A DNA stretch of 39,202 nucleotides from Mesostigma viride (Eukaryota; Streptophyta; Mesostigmatophyceae; Mesostigmatales; Mesostigmataceae): contig RPFO01001453.1 in the NCBI GenBank assembly GCA_009746045.1, positions 50,001 through 89,202 of the forward strand, read 5' to 3'. The translations under genes were made by a program, and so were the position numbers. Position 1 is the first letter of the stretch. Each line of letters opens with the position of its first letter. The notes beneath the pieces were generated by a model. That model did no database searches, was not told the DNA's origin, and saw only the letters and a program-made list of their open reading frames with translations. Shown one piece after another: positions 1-8,001 of this stretch.

Positions 1-809
1 GCCTGGTAGAATTATACTCCAGAGCGTGGGCCTCGAGCATATCAGCGCACTGGTTGCAGTGCTGAGGGACGCAGGTGTGGACGCCCTCCACGAGGTAGAT
101 GATGGGGTACTTCCCCTCCGTGCCGAAGGGCTCGGTGCAGATGTCGCAGCACGCCAGCCTCTTCTCGAACCACGTGATCTTGTGGTTCGCCTCCTCGAGA
201 GCCAAGCGCATCTTCTTGAGCTCTTCGCGAGTGGGATCAGGGGAGAAAGAACGACGCCTGCTGGTTCCTCTCGCGCTCCAACTCCTCCTGCGTCTCCCTC
301 AGCTGGCGCTGCAATGCGGCTAAGTCCCCACCGCTGGGCCCAGCGCCTCCAGAACGAGAACGGGAGCTGGGACCACCACGCAGCAGGCCTGCATGCAAAG
401 GAAAACACACAGACAACTGCAAAATGTATCAGATAGTGGCCATCACCTGCAACATCCAACAGATAGTGGCCATCACCTGCAAAATCCAGCAGGCAATCGA
501 AAAGGGATGCATAAAACAGCAGACCACGTACTGGGAGCAGCCGCAGGGCGAGACTGAGCCACCAGGTCGTCGATCGCAGCGTGCGAATTGACTTCCGTGC
601 CTGCGTCGTCCAGGTGGTCGTAGTCGTTGTGGTCAAAAAGGTCGTCAGAGGGGTTCCAGCCTGCAAAGAATGAATAGAAAATGACCATGGCGTTCCTGTC
701 AGCTGCTGAAAATGCCCAAAAAACAAACCAAGGAAACACAAAAACAGACATGCATGGGAAAATACGTACGCTCAGGTTCCTGGGCCTCATGTTCTTGGGT
801 CGTCGCCAT
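1..809 (-). CDS. RING/TRAF-type zinc-finger protein, left copy, 3' part cut off by window edge
   Basis: This is the mirror copy of the spliced gene at 11836-13373. Exon 1 is 809-770, intron 1 is 769-661, exon 2 is 660-532, intron 2 is 531-389 and exon 3 runs from 388 off the window edge. It covers the acidic N-terminus, the Arg/Ser/Gly-rich linker, the coiled-coil segment and the start of the RING. Compared with the right copy, exon 3 has one extra T near 261, which shifts the frame within the Arg-rich stretch before the RING and leads quickly to a stop. As given, this copy would make only a truncated protein. The single-base change could be real decay or a sequencing error. The right copy reads through this point, so the gene family itself is intact here. 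Confidence 0.8.
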
Positions 810-1516
810 AGCTGGCTAGCTGCTGATAGTGGTATCCTGCTGCTGTTCTGAGTGGTTCGTGAGGGTTTGGCTGCATTTTTGGTCGTGTTTGGGCATTTGG
901 CCTCGTGGGGAGGAGGGCGAACGGCATATTCCCGGCATATTCCGGGAATATTCCCACGAATATGCCGTGGGACGGTCGCTAGAAGGAAACGGTCGCGCCG
1001 CGTCGGCAGTTACGCGACAGTGCTACGGACTGTCATGGCAGTCTGACGGTTCTGACAGGTGTCAGACGGGACAGTGTGCCGACTGTCGTGGCAGATCTTC
1101 GTAACCGACGCGCGACGGAACCGGCGCGGCGCGGACTGACGTGGCACGCTGTCAGATCTGACGTGGCACGGTACTGACATGGCAGGCCGTCCGAACCGGC
1201 AGCTGACGGATACAGTCTTGTACGGACTGTCGTGTCAGACCGTCCAGGTTGCCACGTGGCAGTATGGCACGACACTTGGACGGATTCTAGTGGGAAATCC
1301 TACAATACACAAGCAGTTGCGTATTTGTAGTAATCTGTACTACGTGTAGTAACACCTGATGCATTTCTACTTCTATTATACTGTCTGTACTACGATTCCT
1401 AGTGCAATTGTACTATGAGACGCCATGAGATAGAGACAAAGTCATGGATTTCCATTAGAATCATAATAAGGCTTAATGCCCATAGGGGACTTTGTCTATT
1501 CCAAAGGGGCACTTAG
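810..1516. promoter_or_regulatory. Upstream region of RING/TRAF gene and 3' region of F-box-like gene A (left)
   Basis: There is no gene here. Bases 921-970 hold nested palindromes of the GGAATATTCC and CGGCATATTC...GAATATGCCG type. Bases 1030-1270 are rich in imperfect repeats of TGTCAGAC, CTGACGTGGCA and GGACTGTC, and include one GCCACGTGGC near 1252. Bases 1300-1420 hold short inverted repeats such as TACTACGTGTAGTA, probably in the 3' UTR of gene A. I see no clear TATA box for the RING gene. Confidence 0.5.
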
Positions 1517-2152
1517 TTAGTGAACCCCCTCCAGGGCCAGGCGGCGACAGAACTTGTCGTACATCTTGTCGCAGGTGGCATTCATGACCCTCAGTTCCCT
1601 CTCGCAGGCAGCGGGGGAAAAGTTGACAGGCAGATAGGCGTGGTACTCGGCCTTCACGAGGTCCACGAGCACACGGCAATGCTCCTCTGCGGTCTTATCC
1701 TTATCCACCTGAGGAATGGATTCAACATACTCCTTCATCACATCCCACAGGCGGGGAATCGCGCAAACGCGTTCAGACAGCTTAACCTCTAGGTCGATGG
1801 CCAGAGTTGCCACCTCCATACGCCTATCGCCATACTTGCAGGCGTCCATCCTCTTCTCAAAAGTGGAAAGGGACTGCACACCGCCTTGAGCGATGGCGAT
1901 GGCAAAGTTGCGCAGGGCCCATCCTGTATAGTGGCAAAACGGCCCTGGCTGCCTGCGCTTAGAGAGGAAGCGCCCCTCAAGCTCAGTGGCAATAGCATCC
2001 AACAGCTGCATCCTTCGCTGCTCTGTCTTAGCTTTGACAGCGTCCCACGGCACTTGCAGCTCCTTGCTGACACCACACCCGTGGGGCCATGCCAACTCCA
2101 CGATTTCGTGCACAATCTCAGCTGGCAGGCTGTTAAAAGTGGCAGCGGCCAT
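1517..2152 (-). CDS. F-box-like protein A (left copy)
   Basis: The gene encodes 211 residues, starting at the ATG on base 2152. The N-terminus has the pattern of an F-box helix: F6, L9-P10-x-E12-I13, then hydrophobic positions to W22-P23. The rest is mostly helical and charged with no further motif I recognise. In known families an F-box binds Skp1 and brings substrates to a cullin-RING ubiquitin ligase; that role is inferred, since the motif is short and divergent. It is a paralogue of the product of 4904-5572: both share LPxEIxxxxxELxWP near the start and a block reading IPxVDxxKT about two thirds along. It is transcribed divergently from the zinc-ribbon gene at 2624. The copy at 10493-11128 has the same length and an open frame. 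Confidence 0.85.
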   Translation of the reverse strand: MAAATFNSLPAEIVHEIVELAWPHGCGVSKELQVPWDAVKAKTEQRRMQLLDAIATELEGRFLSKRRQPGPFCHYTGWALRNFAIAIAQGGVQSLSTFEKRMDACKYGDRRMEVATLAIDLEVKLSERVCAIPRLWDVMKEYVESIPQVDKDKTAEEHCRVLVDLVKAEYHAYLPVNFSPAACERELRVMNATCDKMYDKFCRRLALEGVH

Positions 2153-2623
2153 GTCTTCTTTGTGGTAGTGGTGCTAGTGCTGTTGGGATGCTGGAGCAGG
2201 CGAGAAGTGCCCACTTTGACGTGGTGTCGGACCTTTGTACCTCGCCCCACGGCATCTTCGCGGAATATTCCGTGGCACGACGATCTCCCACGGGACGCCG
2301 CCACGTGGCAGAGATCGGACGGTCCACGGCAATTCAGATCTCCCATGATAGTACGGCGTATCTCGGATACGGCGCGGCGCCGGTACGGCCGGACCAGTAT
2401 CATGGATACTGGTCCGAGTACCGTGGCACGGCATTCCGCCACGTCACTACCGCGCCGCGCCGCGCCGCGCCATGGAACCTTCTAGAGGATCGATCCCAGC
2501 CGTCCGATGAAGATCTCGTGGGAGGGCCAGTTTCCACAGGTACAAAGGTCGTGCAGGCCTACCAAATGCACCATCACACCACAGAACAGCCATAGCCAGC
2601 GCAGAAAACAACAGCAGACCGCC
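2153..2623. promoter_or_regulatory. Divergent promoter region, F-box-like A / zinc-ribbon gene (left)
   Basis: This region separates two divergent start codons. Each gene has the same core-like string, AGGTACAAAGGTC: on the plus strand at 2538-2550 for the zinc-ribbon gene, and on the minus strand around 2231-2243 for F-box-like A. Each lies about 75-90 bases before its ATG. Between them are palindromes: GCGGAATATTCCG near 2264, GCCACGTGGC near 2303, nested CCGCGCCG repeats at 2449-2470 and ATGATACTGG/CCAGTATCAT-type repeats near 2395-2420. The TACAAAGG box probably acts as a TATA variant (inference). Confidence 0.6.
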
Positions 2624-3799
2624 ATGTCTCAGCTTGATGCAGCAGCTGGGCCGGTGTTCAGGCGTCAGACTAGGGCACAGACTAGGGCCATCTATGGGCT
2701 CCAGGCTCCCAAAATCTATGGATTGCCATATCCTCGCTGCACAAAAACTAGGACTGGTTGTTCCGCCATAGCTCCTGCGCTTGTGCCAGTGCCTGCGCCT
2801 GTGCCAGCGCCAGTGCCTGTGATTGTGCCAGTGCCAGTGCCTGCTGCGCCAGTGCCTGAGCCTGTGTACGTGCCTGGGCTATTCGCCCCTCGGTTTAAGG
2901 ACTCTGACATTTGGCCTCAAACAGGCCATGTGTGGCCAAATGGTAGTGGCGATTCCAAGTTTCCTCTGGTGCATTGCGTCACCTGCAAAAAGGTGCCGGA
3001 GAGGGCAGTGTGCAAGAAGGAGAACGGGGAGATGCAGTGCCGGGGGTGCGCTCTGGATGAACTGAGCGACAAGGTGGATGCACTAGGTCCCTCTCCTCCC
3101 ACGGAGCAGGTGCAGGAGACTGTCAAGAATTTTGACACGGGCTTGCAGATTTACAAGTACGAATATGAGCCCAAGCGTCTCCCACCTCCTCCCACCGGCT
3201 ACCCTCTGTCCAAGTGCATGTGCGCTGTGTGCAAGAAGCCTGCTCTCCACGCGCACGAAGTGGTGAAGGAGGTCACCCCTCAGATGCTGGAGACTACTTC
3301 CCATTTCCGTGTTGCCAAGCTCGTGGTTGGCGACGTCGTTTGTGGGATCTGCCGCAACGAGTTCCTGGCCCAGTATGTCGACAACAACGTGGTCATCAGC
3401 AAGGCCATGTCTCGCGGCATGCAGTATTGGGAGTACAAGGGCCATATCGATGAGGTGTTCCAGTACAACGAGGAACTCCACAAGATGGCAGAGCGCGCCC
3501 ATGACAACACGCACAACGGCCCCTCCAGTGACAAGTTTTACTGGCCTCGCAGGCAGTGCCAGAAGTGCATGAAGCGCATCGACATCAACGTGCAGAACCT
3601 GTATGTGGCTCCAAGGCCTCGTTCTTTTGACGTTGACTTGGTCTGCTACGAGTGCGCCAAGTTCTGCAGCCTTGTTTCTGAGGCTGTCGCTTTCCCGGGC
3701 TTTAGCCGCCCCAACAACCGTCTCAAGCGTAATGCAGAGGCCGGGGGCTTCCTTCTGTACGATGTTGTGGGGTCCAACAAGCCCTATTTCTTCGCGTAG
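2624..3799 (+). CDS. Triple zinc-ribbon protein (left, intact copy)
   Basis: The gene encodes 391 residues. The frame is open further upstream to 2507, but the ATG at 2624 is preferred because it follows the promoter-like box at 2538-2550 by about 75 bases. After a basic N-terminus comes a Pro/Val/Ala repeat tract (about 52-81), then three C2C2 pairs: C118/C121 with C139/C142; C200/C203 (plus C198) with C240/C243; C312/C315 with C341/C344. The spacing suits three zinc ribbons or treble-clef fingers, which could bind nucleic acid or protein. I do not recognise the family. The frame closes before a conserved 3' element at 3876-3913. The copy in the right arm is broken by a two-base deletion, so this is the working one as sequenced. 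Confidence 0.85.
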   Translation: MSQLDAAAGPVFRRQTRAQTRAIYGLQAPKIYGLPYPRCTKTRTGCSAIAPALVPVPAPVPAPVPVIVPVPVPAAPVPEPVYVPGLFAPRFKDSDIWPQTGHVWPNGSGDSKFPLVHCVTCKKVPERAVCKKENGEMQCRGCALDELSDKVDALGPSPPTEQVQETVKNFDTGLQIYKYEYEPKRLPPPPTGYPLSKCMCAVCKKPALHAHEVVKEVTPQMLETTSHFRVAKLVVGDVVCGICRNEFLAQYVDNNVVISKAMSRGMQYWEYKGHIDEVFQYNEELHKMAERAHDNTHNGPSSDKFYWPRRQCQKCMKRIDINVQNLYVAPRPRSFDVDLVCYECAKFCSLVSEAVAFPGFSRPNNRLKRNAEAGGFLLYDVVGSNKPYFFA

Positions 3800-3875
3800 G
3801 GTGTCATCTGGGCACTTGATTGGCCCATGCAAGCCTATGGAGGCTACTGTTGATAGGGACTTGTGGTATTCTATT

Positions 3876-3913
3876 TTGTAATGAATAAGACTCTTTGCAT
3901 GCAAATCCAACAC
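3876..3913 (+). terminator. Shared 3'-UTR element with polyadenylation-like signal
   Basis: The segment reads TTGTAATGAATAAGACTC followed by TTTGCATGCAAATCCAACAC, starting 77 bases after the stop codon of the zinc-ribbon gene. Almost the same 38 bases follow the RING/TRAF gene at 13475-13512, there with AATAAATAAG. Conservation between two unrelated genes suggests a 3'-end formation or mRNA stability signal. The mirror copy lies near 8735-8772. Confidence 0.65.
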
Positions 3914-3945
3914 TCATGCACTAGGCGTAGGACTTGACCTGTTTG

Positions 3946-4647
3946 CGAAAAGTTCGGGCTATGCGGATAGCCCGAACTTTTGGGGATAGCCCGAACTTTT
4001 GGAAACCTTGCTAGGGAAAAGTAAAAGTTTCCAGTGAGGATCCCAGCCATTTGAAAAGTTCGGGCTATGGTTCGGGCTATCAGTTTATAGCCCGAACCGG
4101 ACCCTTTTTCACCTTGGGCGGTGGTGTCATGCATTGTACATGGGGTAGGGACTTGGTTATTTGGACAGTGTGCAGTGTATGTGTGTGTTTCTTCCTTAGA
4201 TTGCTAACACATAAAATATAGGGGTATTTCCTGTATATACAGATAGGATTGCTAACACATAAAATATAGGGGTATTTCCTGTATATACAGATAGGATTGC
4301 TAACACATAAAATATAGGGGTATTTCCTGTATATACAGATAGGATTGCTAACACATAAAATATAGGGGTATTAGCTATGATTATATATAGATGACAATTG
4401 CTAACACATAAAATTTTATGTGTTGGGAAACAGAGTAAAAAAAAGAGTAGCATCCACCCCTAGCAACACACTGCCCAGAGGGAGAAAAGGGGAGGTTCGG
4501 GCTATAAATCGACAGCCCGAACCATAGCCCGAACTTTTCAAAATGGCTGGGATCCCCACTGGAAACTTTTACTTTTCCCTAGCAAGGTTTCGAAAAGTTC
4601 GGGCTATCCCCAAAAGTTCGGGCTATCCACATAGCACGAACTTTTCG
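3946..4647. mobile_element. MITE-like element with long terminal inverted repeats (left copy)
   Basis: About 702 bp bounded by inverted repeats of roughly 150 bp (3946-4098 and 4494-4647), both built from AAAAGTTCGGGCTAT and its complement. The match continues more loosely inward to about 4120 and 4470. The arms also share the segment around GCTAGGGAAAAGTAAAAG. There is no open frame that looks like a transposase; the centre is a 48-bp tandem repeat. Long terminal inverted repeats without coding capacity fit a non-autonomous DNA transposon. A relative with the same terminal and central motifs lies at 17401-18123. I could not identify a clear target-site duplication. Confidence 0.7.
4198..4417. 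repeat. 48-bp tandem repeat inside the MITE-like element
   Basis: Three full units and partial ends of a 48-bp AT-rich unit containing TTGCTAACACATAAAATATA and GTATTTCCTGTATATACAG. Because 48 is a multiple of three, an 85-codon open frame runs across it on the minus strand with a 16-residue repeat. I regard that frame as a by-product of the repeat. Confidence 0.85.
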
Positions 4648-4903
4648 TGGGAGCCTATGGATGGGCGCCACGTGGCACGGTATCCCACGATAGTTGCCGG
4701 CGCCGCGCCGGCGCGGCGCTCTCACGGAATATCCGTGGGAATATTCCCGGCGCGACGCCTGCACGGCACTATCGTGGGACGCCGTGGCCGAGAGGGTATA
4801 AAAGCGGAGTCACGGGCGTTTGGGGGTAGGTCTCACCTCCGACACTGCCAGGCACACAGTCATCCACACGCAGACAGCCATCCTTACAGCTGTAAAATAC
4901 ACA
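4648..4903 (+). promoter_or_regulatory. Promoter of F-box-like gene B (left)
   Basis: A TATA-like box, TATAAAAGCGGAG, begins at 4797 and is followed by CGGGCGTTTGGGGGT ending at 4827, about 77 bases before the start codon. Nearly the same two-part core precedes the variant-RING gene (15209-15238), and a looser one precedes the MYND gene. Upstream lie GCCACGTGGC near 4667, GGCGCC palindromes near 4700 and GGAATATCC/GGAATATTCC-type palindromes near 4727-4750. Confidence 0.75.
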
Positions 4904-5572
4904 ATGGCCCATGCTGGTGCTACTTTCGAGGATCTGCCAAGCGAAATTTTGTACGTGTTGGCAGAGCTCAGCTGGCCCTACTTGCGTGGTGTGAACAAGG
5001 CCTCTCACAAGGAATGGGAGGCCGTGCTGGCGATAATGGAGGCAAAGGTTAGCGCTGTGCGCAATTTGATTGACGAGGAACTGAAGTTCCGCGATGCAAA
5101 CCCCGATTGGTTGCACGATCTGAACACGGCGACTACCCGTCGCCTGTATGAGTTGACGCATGATCAGCTGAGGGCCATTTATGACAAGGTGTCTGTGCCC
5201 CGCTTGAGTGAGGCGGAGGGGTACTTGTACACTACCCGCGCTGATCGTTTGGAGCAGATGGATTACACCTACACTGATTTTGTGGAGGTGATCGAACAGA
5301 TTGGCGTGAGCCCCGGCCCCCACACTAGGGCGGCGAGGGACGCCTATTTCGCATCCATTCCTGATGTGGATCGCGAGAAAACGATGGAGCGTCGCGTGGA
5401 GGAGTTGGTCGATATTCTGTGCGCGGCAGTGTTGGCTGACGACACGGAGGCCAACGGGGGTGTGCCAACGATCCATTTGGCCAACGTTCTCAGCGACATT
5501 TTCGACCGCCACAAGCACATGATGATGTGCCGTCTCCACAGCCATCCCTCGTTTAACCGGGAGATGCGTTAA
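4904..5572 (+). CDS. F-box-like protein B (left, intact copy)
   Basis: The gene encodes 222 residues from the ATG at 4904; the frame is open upstream to 4820, but that would place the start inside the presumed 5' UTR just after the promoter core. The N-terminus carries F8, L11-P12-x-E14-I15 and a run of hydrophobic positions to W24-P25, as in an F-box. The remainder is helical and charged. It is paralogous to F-box-like A (shared LPxEI start and IPxVDxxKT block), which suggests duplication and divergence of one ancestral gene. By family knowledge an F-box would dock on Skp1 in a ubiquitin ligase; the substrate-binding part is unlike any I know. The right-arm copy is frameshifted. Confidence 0.85.
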   Translation: MAHAGATFEDLPSEILYVLAELSWPYLRGVNKASHKEWEAVLAIMEAKVSAVRNLIDEELKFRDANPDWLHDLNTATTRRLYELTHDQLRAIYDKVSVPRLSEAEGYLYTTRADRLEQMDYTYTDFVEVIEQIGVSPGPHTRAARDAYFASIPDVDREKTMERRVEELVDILCAAVLADDTEANGGVPTIHLANVLSDIFDRHKHMMMCRLHSHPSFNREMR

Positions 5573-5790
5573 ACAGGCAAATAGGGATCAACTTATATAG
5601 CCTATTGGAAAAGGCTATATCCCATGGACTGTCTTATATAACTTTTAATAAGACTCGATTCCTATTGAAATTTGTCTCACAATGAGTCCAACAATGAGCC
5701 CCACTTAAAAAAAAATCTAAACCGCATACTATAAATAGCTAATGGAGCTATAGGGATACCAGAATCCCACGAAGAATAGGGATTTCCCGC
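5573..5790 (+). terminator. 3' region of F-box-like gene B
   Basis: The region contains an inverted repeat (ATATAGCC...GGCTATAT near 5596-5620), a TTAATAAGACTC signal near 5646, and CAACAATGAGCCCCACTTA near 5690 followed by an A run. The string ACAATGAGCCCCACWTA recurs after the variant-RING gene near 16000, so this is probably a second class of shared 3'-end element. Confidence 0.5.
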
Positions 5791-5817
5791 CACCCGCGCC
5801 TGTCACGTGACCTGTGT

Positions 5818-6252
5818 GCCACGTGGCATGTCCCGATTGGTCAGCCTAGTCTCATGGGATTCCAGATTCACACGGTGCCACGTGGCAGCTATCCATTCAT
5901 TCGGATGTCCCATGGGACTCCAGGGACCCCCATGGGTGCCACGTGGCAGGTTCCGATTGGACAGGGTGTATCATGGGACGCCAGGGTCCCTGGGTGCCAC
6001 GTGGCGGGATCCGATTGGACAGGGAATACCGTGGGAGTACAGGGTCCCACGGAGATTCAGGGTCCCTGGCGCCACGTGGCAGTTACCGATTGGACAGGGA
6101 GTCCCATGGGTGCCACGTGGCAGCGTCCCATTGGCCAGGGTGGTCCCATGGGTGGCCAGGGTCCCACGGGTCCCTGGTGCCACGTGGCGGTCGCCGATTG
6201 GTCAGATAGTCCCATGGGAATCTCAGGGTGCCACGTGGCAGCCTCCCATTGG
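5818..6252. promoter_or_regulatory. Array of eight composite G-box/CCAAT elements, left arm
   Basis: GCCACGTGGC starts at 5818, 5877, 5938, 5996, 6071, 6112, 6179 and 6230. In seven of the eight (all but 5877), exactly five bases later comes CCGATTGG or CCCATTGG. Units are 41-75 bases apart, with CCCATGGG, CAGGGTCCC and CCACGGGT-type palindromes between them. All ATTGG parts point toward the palindrome axis. The fixed five-base gap suggests that two factors, or one composite factor, bind side by side. Open frames across this block on both strands are low-complexity by-products. Confidence 0.85.
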
Positions 6253-6290
6253 CGGCTACTACGCCAGGGTCCCTGGCAGGGTCCCACGAT

Positions 6291-6354
6291 ATATTTATCC
6301 CAACAATTGACGGGTTAGAGGCGCCTCTAACCCGTCAATTGTTGGGATAAATAT
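6291..6354. other. Axis of the inverted duplication
   Basis: A perfect palindrome with no loop, with TTAGAGGC|GCCTCTAA at its centre, flanked by CAATTG and by ATATATTTAT on both sides. If the arms are genome ends this would be the fused terminus; if they are not, it is the breakpoint of the duplication or the turning point of a fold-back artefact. The AT-rich stretches just outside the GC core could melt easily. Confidence 0.9.
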
Positions 6355-6392
6355 ATCGTGGGACCCTGCCAGGGACCCTGGCGTAGTAGCCG

Positions 6393-6827
6393 CCAATGGG
6401 AGGCTGCCACGTGGCACCCTGAGATTCCCATGGGACTATCTGACCAATCGGCGACCGCCACGTGGCACCAGGGACCCGTGGGACCCTGGCCACCCATGGG
6501 ACCACCCTGGCCAATGGGACGCTGCCACGTGGCACCCATGGGACTCCCTGTCCAATCGGTAACTGCCACGTGGCGCCAGGGACCCTGAATCTCCGTGGGA
6601 CCCTGTACTCCCACGGTATTCCCTGTCCAATCGGATCCCGCCACGTGGCACCCAGGGACCCTGGCGTCCCATGATACACCCTGTCCAATCGGAACCTGCC
6701 ACGTGGCACCCATGGGGGTCCCTGGAGTCCCATGGGACATCCGAATGAATGGATAGCTGCCACGTGGCACCGTGTGAATCTGGAATCCCATGAGACTAGG
6801 CTGACCAATCGGGACATGCCACGTGGC
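6393..6827. promoter_or_regulatory. Array of eight composite G-box/CCAAT elements, right arm
   Basis: Exact mirror of the left array, with elements reading CCAATSGG, five bases, GCCACGTGGC. Together the two arrays place sixteen GCCACGTGGC palindromes within about 1 kb, symmetric about base 6322.5. Confidence 0.85.
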
Positions 6828-6855
6828 ACACAGGTCACGTGACAGGCGCGGGTGG

Positions 6856-7072
6856 CGGGAAATCCCTATTCTTCGTGGGATTCTGGTATCCCTATAGCTC
6901 CATTAGCTATTTATAGTATGCGGTTTAGATTTTTTTTTAAGTGGGGCTCATTGTTGGACTCATTGTGAGACAAATTTCAATAGGAATCGAGTCTTATTAA
7001 AAGTTATATAAGACAGTCCATGGGATATAGCCTTTTCCAATAGGCTATATAAGTTGATCCCTATTTGCCTGT
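6856..7072 (-). terminator. 3' region of F-box-like gene B (right copy)
   Basis: Mirror of 5573-5790 with the same inverted repeat and AATAAGACTC signal read on the minus strand. No gene is present. Confidence 0.5.
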
Positions 7073-7745
7073 TTAACGCATCTCCCGGTTAAACGAGGGA
7101 TGGCTGTGGAGACGGCACATCATCATGTGCTTGTGGCGGTCGAAAATGTCGCTGAGAACGTCAACTGGCCAAATGGATCGTTGGCACACCCCCGTTGGCC
7201 TCCGTGTCGTCAGCCAACACTGCCGCGCACAGAATATCGACCAACTCCTCCACGCGACGCTCCATCGTTTTCTCGCGATCCACATCAGGAATGGATGCGA
7301 AATAGGCGTCCCTCGCCGCCCTAGTGTGGGGGCCGGGGCTCACGCCAATCTGTTCGATCACCTCCACAAAATCAGTGTAGGTGTAATCCATCTGCTCCAA
7401 ACGATCAGCGCGGGTAGTGTACAAGTACCCCTCCGCCTCACTCAAGCGGGGCACAGACACCTTGTCATAAATGGCCCTCAGCTGATCATGCGTCAACTCA
7501 TACAGGCGACGGGTAGTCGCCGTGTTCAGATCGTGCAACCAATCGGGGTTTGCATCGCGGAACTTCAGTTCCTCGTCAATCAAATTGCGCACAGCGCTAA
7601 CCTTTGCCTCCATTATCGCCAGCACGGCCTCCCATTCCTTGTGAGAGGCCTTGTTCACACCACGCAAGTAGGGCCAGCTGAGCTCTGCCAACACGTACAA
7701 AATTTCGCTTGGCAGATCCTCGAAAGTAGCACCAGCATGGGCCAT
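7073..7745 (-). pseudogene. F-box-like gene B, right copy, frameshifted
   Basis: Mirror of 4904-5572. It reads identically from the start codon at 7745 until near 7162, where four extra bases (CAAC) shift the frame; the protein then ends within two residues, at a stop ending at 7161, and the last part lies in another frame down to 7073. About 30 C-terminal residues are lost or replaced. The insertion duplicates bases next to it, which fits replication slippage or a read error. The F-box-like N-terminus is kept, so a shortened protein could still act. Confidence 0.85.
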
Positions 7746-8001
7746 TGTGTATTTTACAGCTGTAAGGATGGCTGTCTGCGTGTGGATGACTGTGTGCCTG
7801 GCAGTGTCGGAGGTGAGACCTACCCCCAAACGCCCGTGACTCCGCTTTTATACCCTCTCGGCCACGGCGTCCCACGATAGTGCCGTGCAGGCGTCGCGCC
7901 GGGAATATTCCCACGGATATTCCGTGAGAGCGCCGCGCCAGCGCGGCGCCGGCAACTATCGTGGGATACCGTGCCACGTGGCGCCCATCCATAGGCTCCC
8001 A
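7746..8001 (-). promoter_or_regulatory. Promoter of F-box-like gene B (right copy)
   Basis: Mirror of 4648-4903 with the same TATAAAAGCGGAG and CGGGCGTTTGGGGGT core on the minus strand, and one substitution in the GC palindromes near 7940. Confidence 0.7.

Noticed and set aside
1789-2485. Frames of about 200 codons overlapping F-box-like A on both strands
   Set aside because: They cross the promoter and lack motifs; the F-box-like frame is kept open in both arms and has a paralogue.
3083-3913. 276-codon frame antisense to the zinc-ribbon gene (and its mirror at 8735-9565)
   Set aside because: The sense frame holds three CxxC pairs, a promoter-like box and a 3' element; the antisense frame is hydrophobic-biased with no motif.
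5818-6827. CRISPR-like array at the palindrome axis
   Set aside because: The repeats are short palindromes with variable, non-unique intervals containing the same CCATTGG and CCCATGGG words, in a mirrored arrangement; no cas gene is present.
5807-6838. Mirror-image open frames of up to 167 codons over the palindrome axis
   Set aside because: They translate the GCCACGTGGC/CCATTGG array on both strands in several frames; low complexity and identical on both arms by symmetry, with no promoter or start context.
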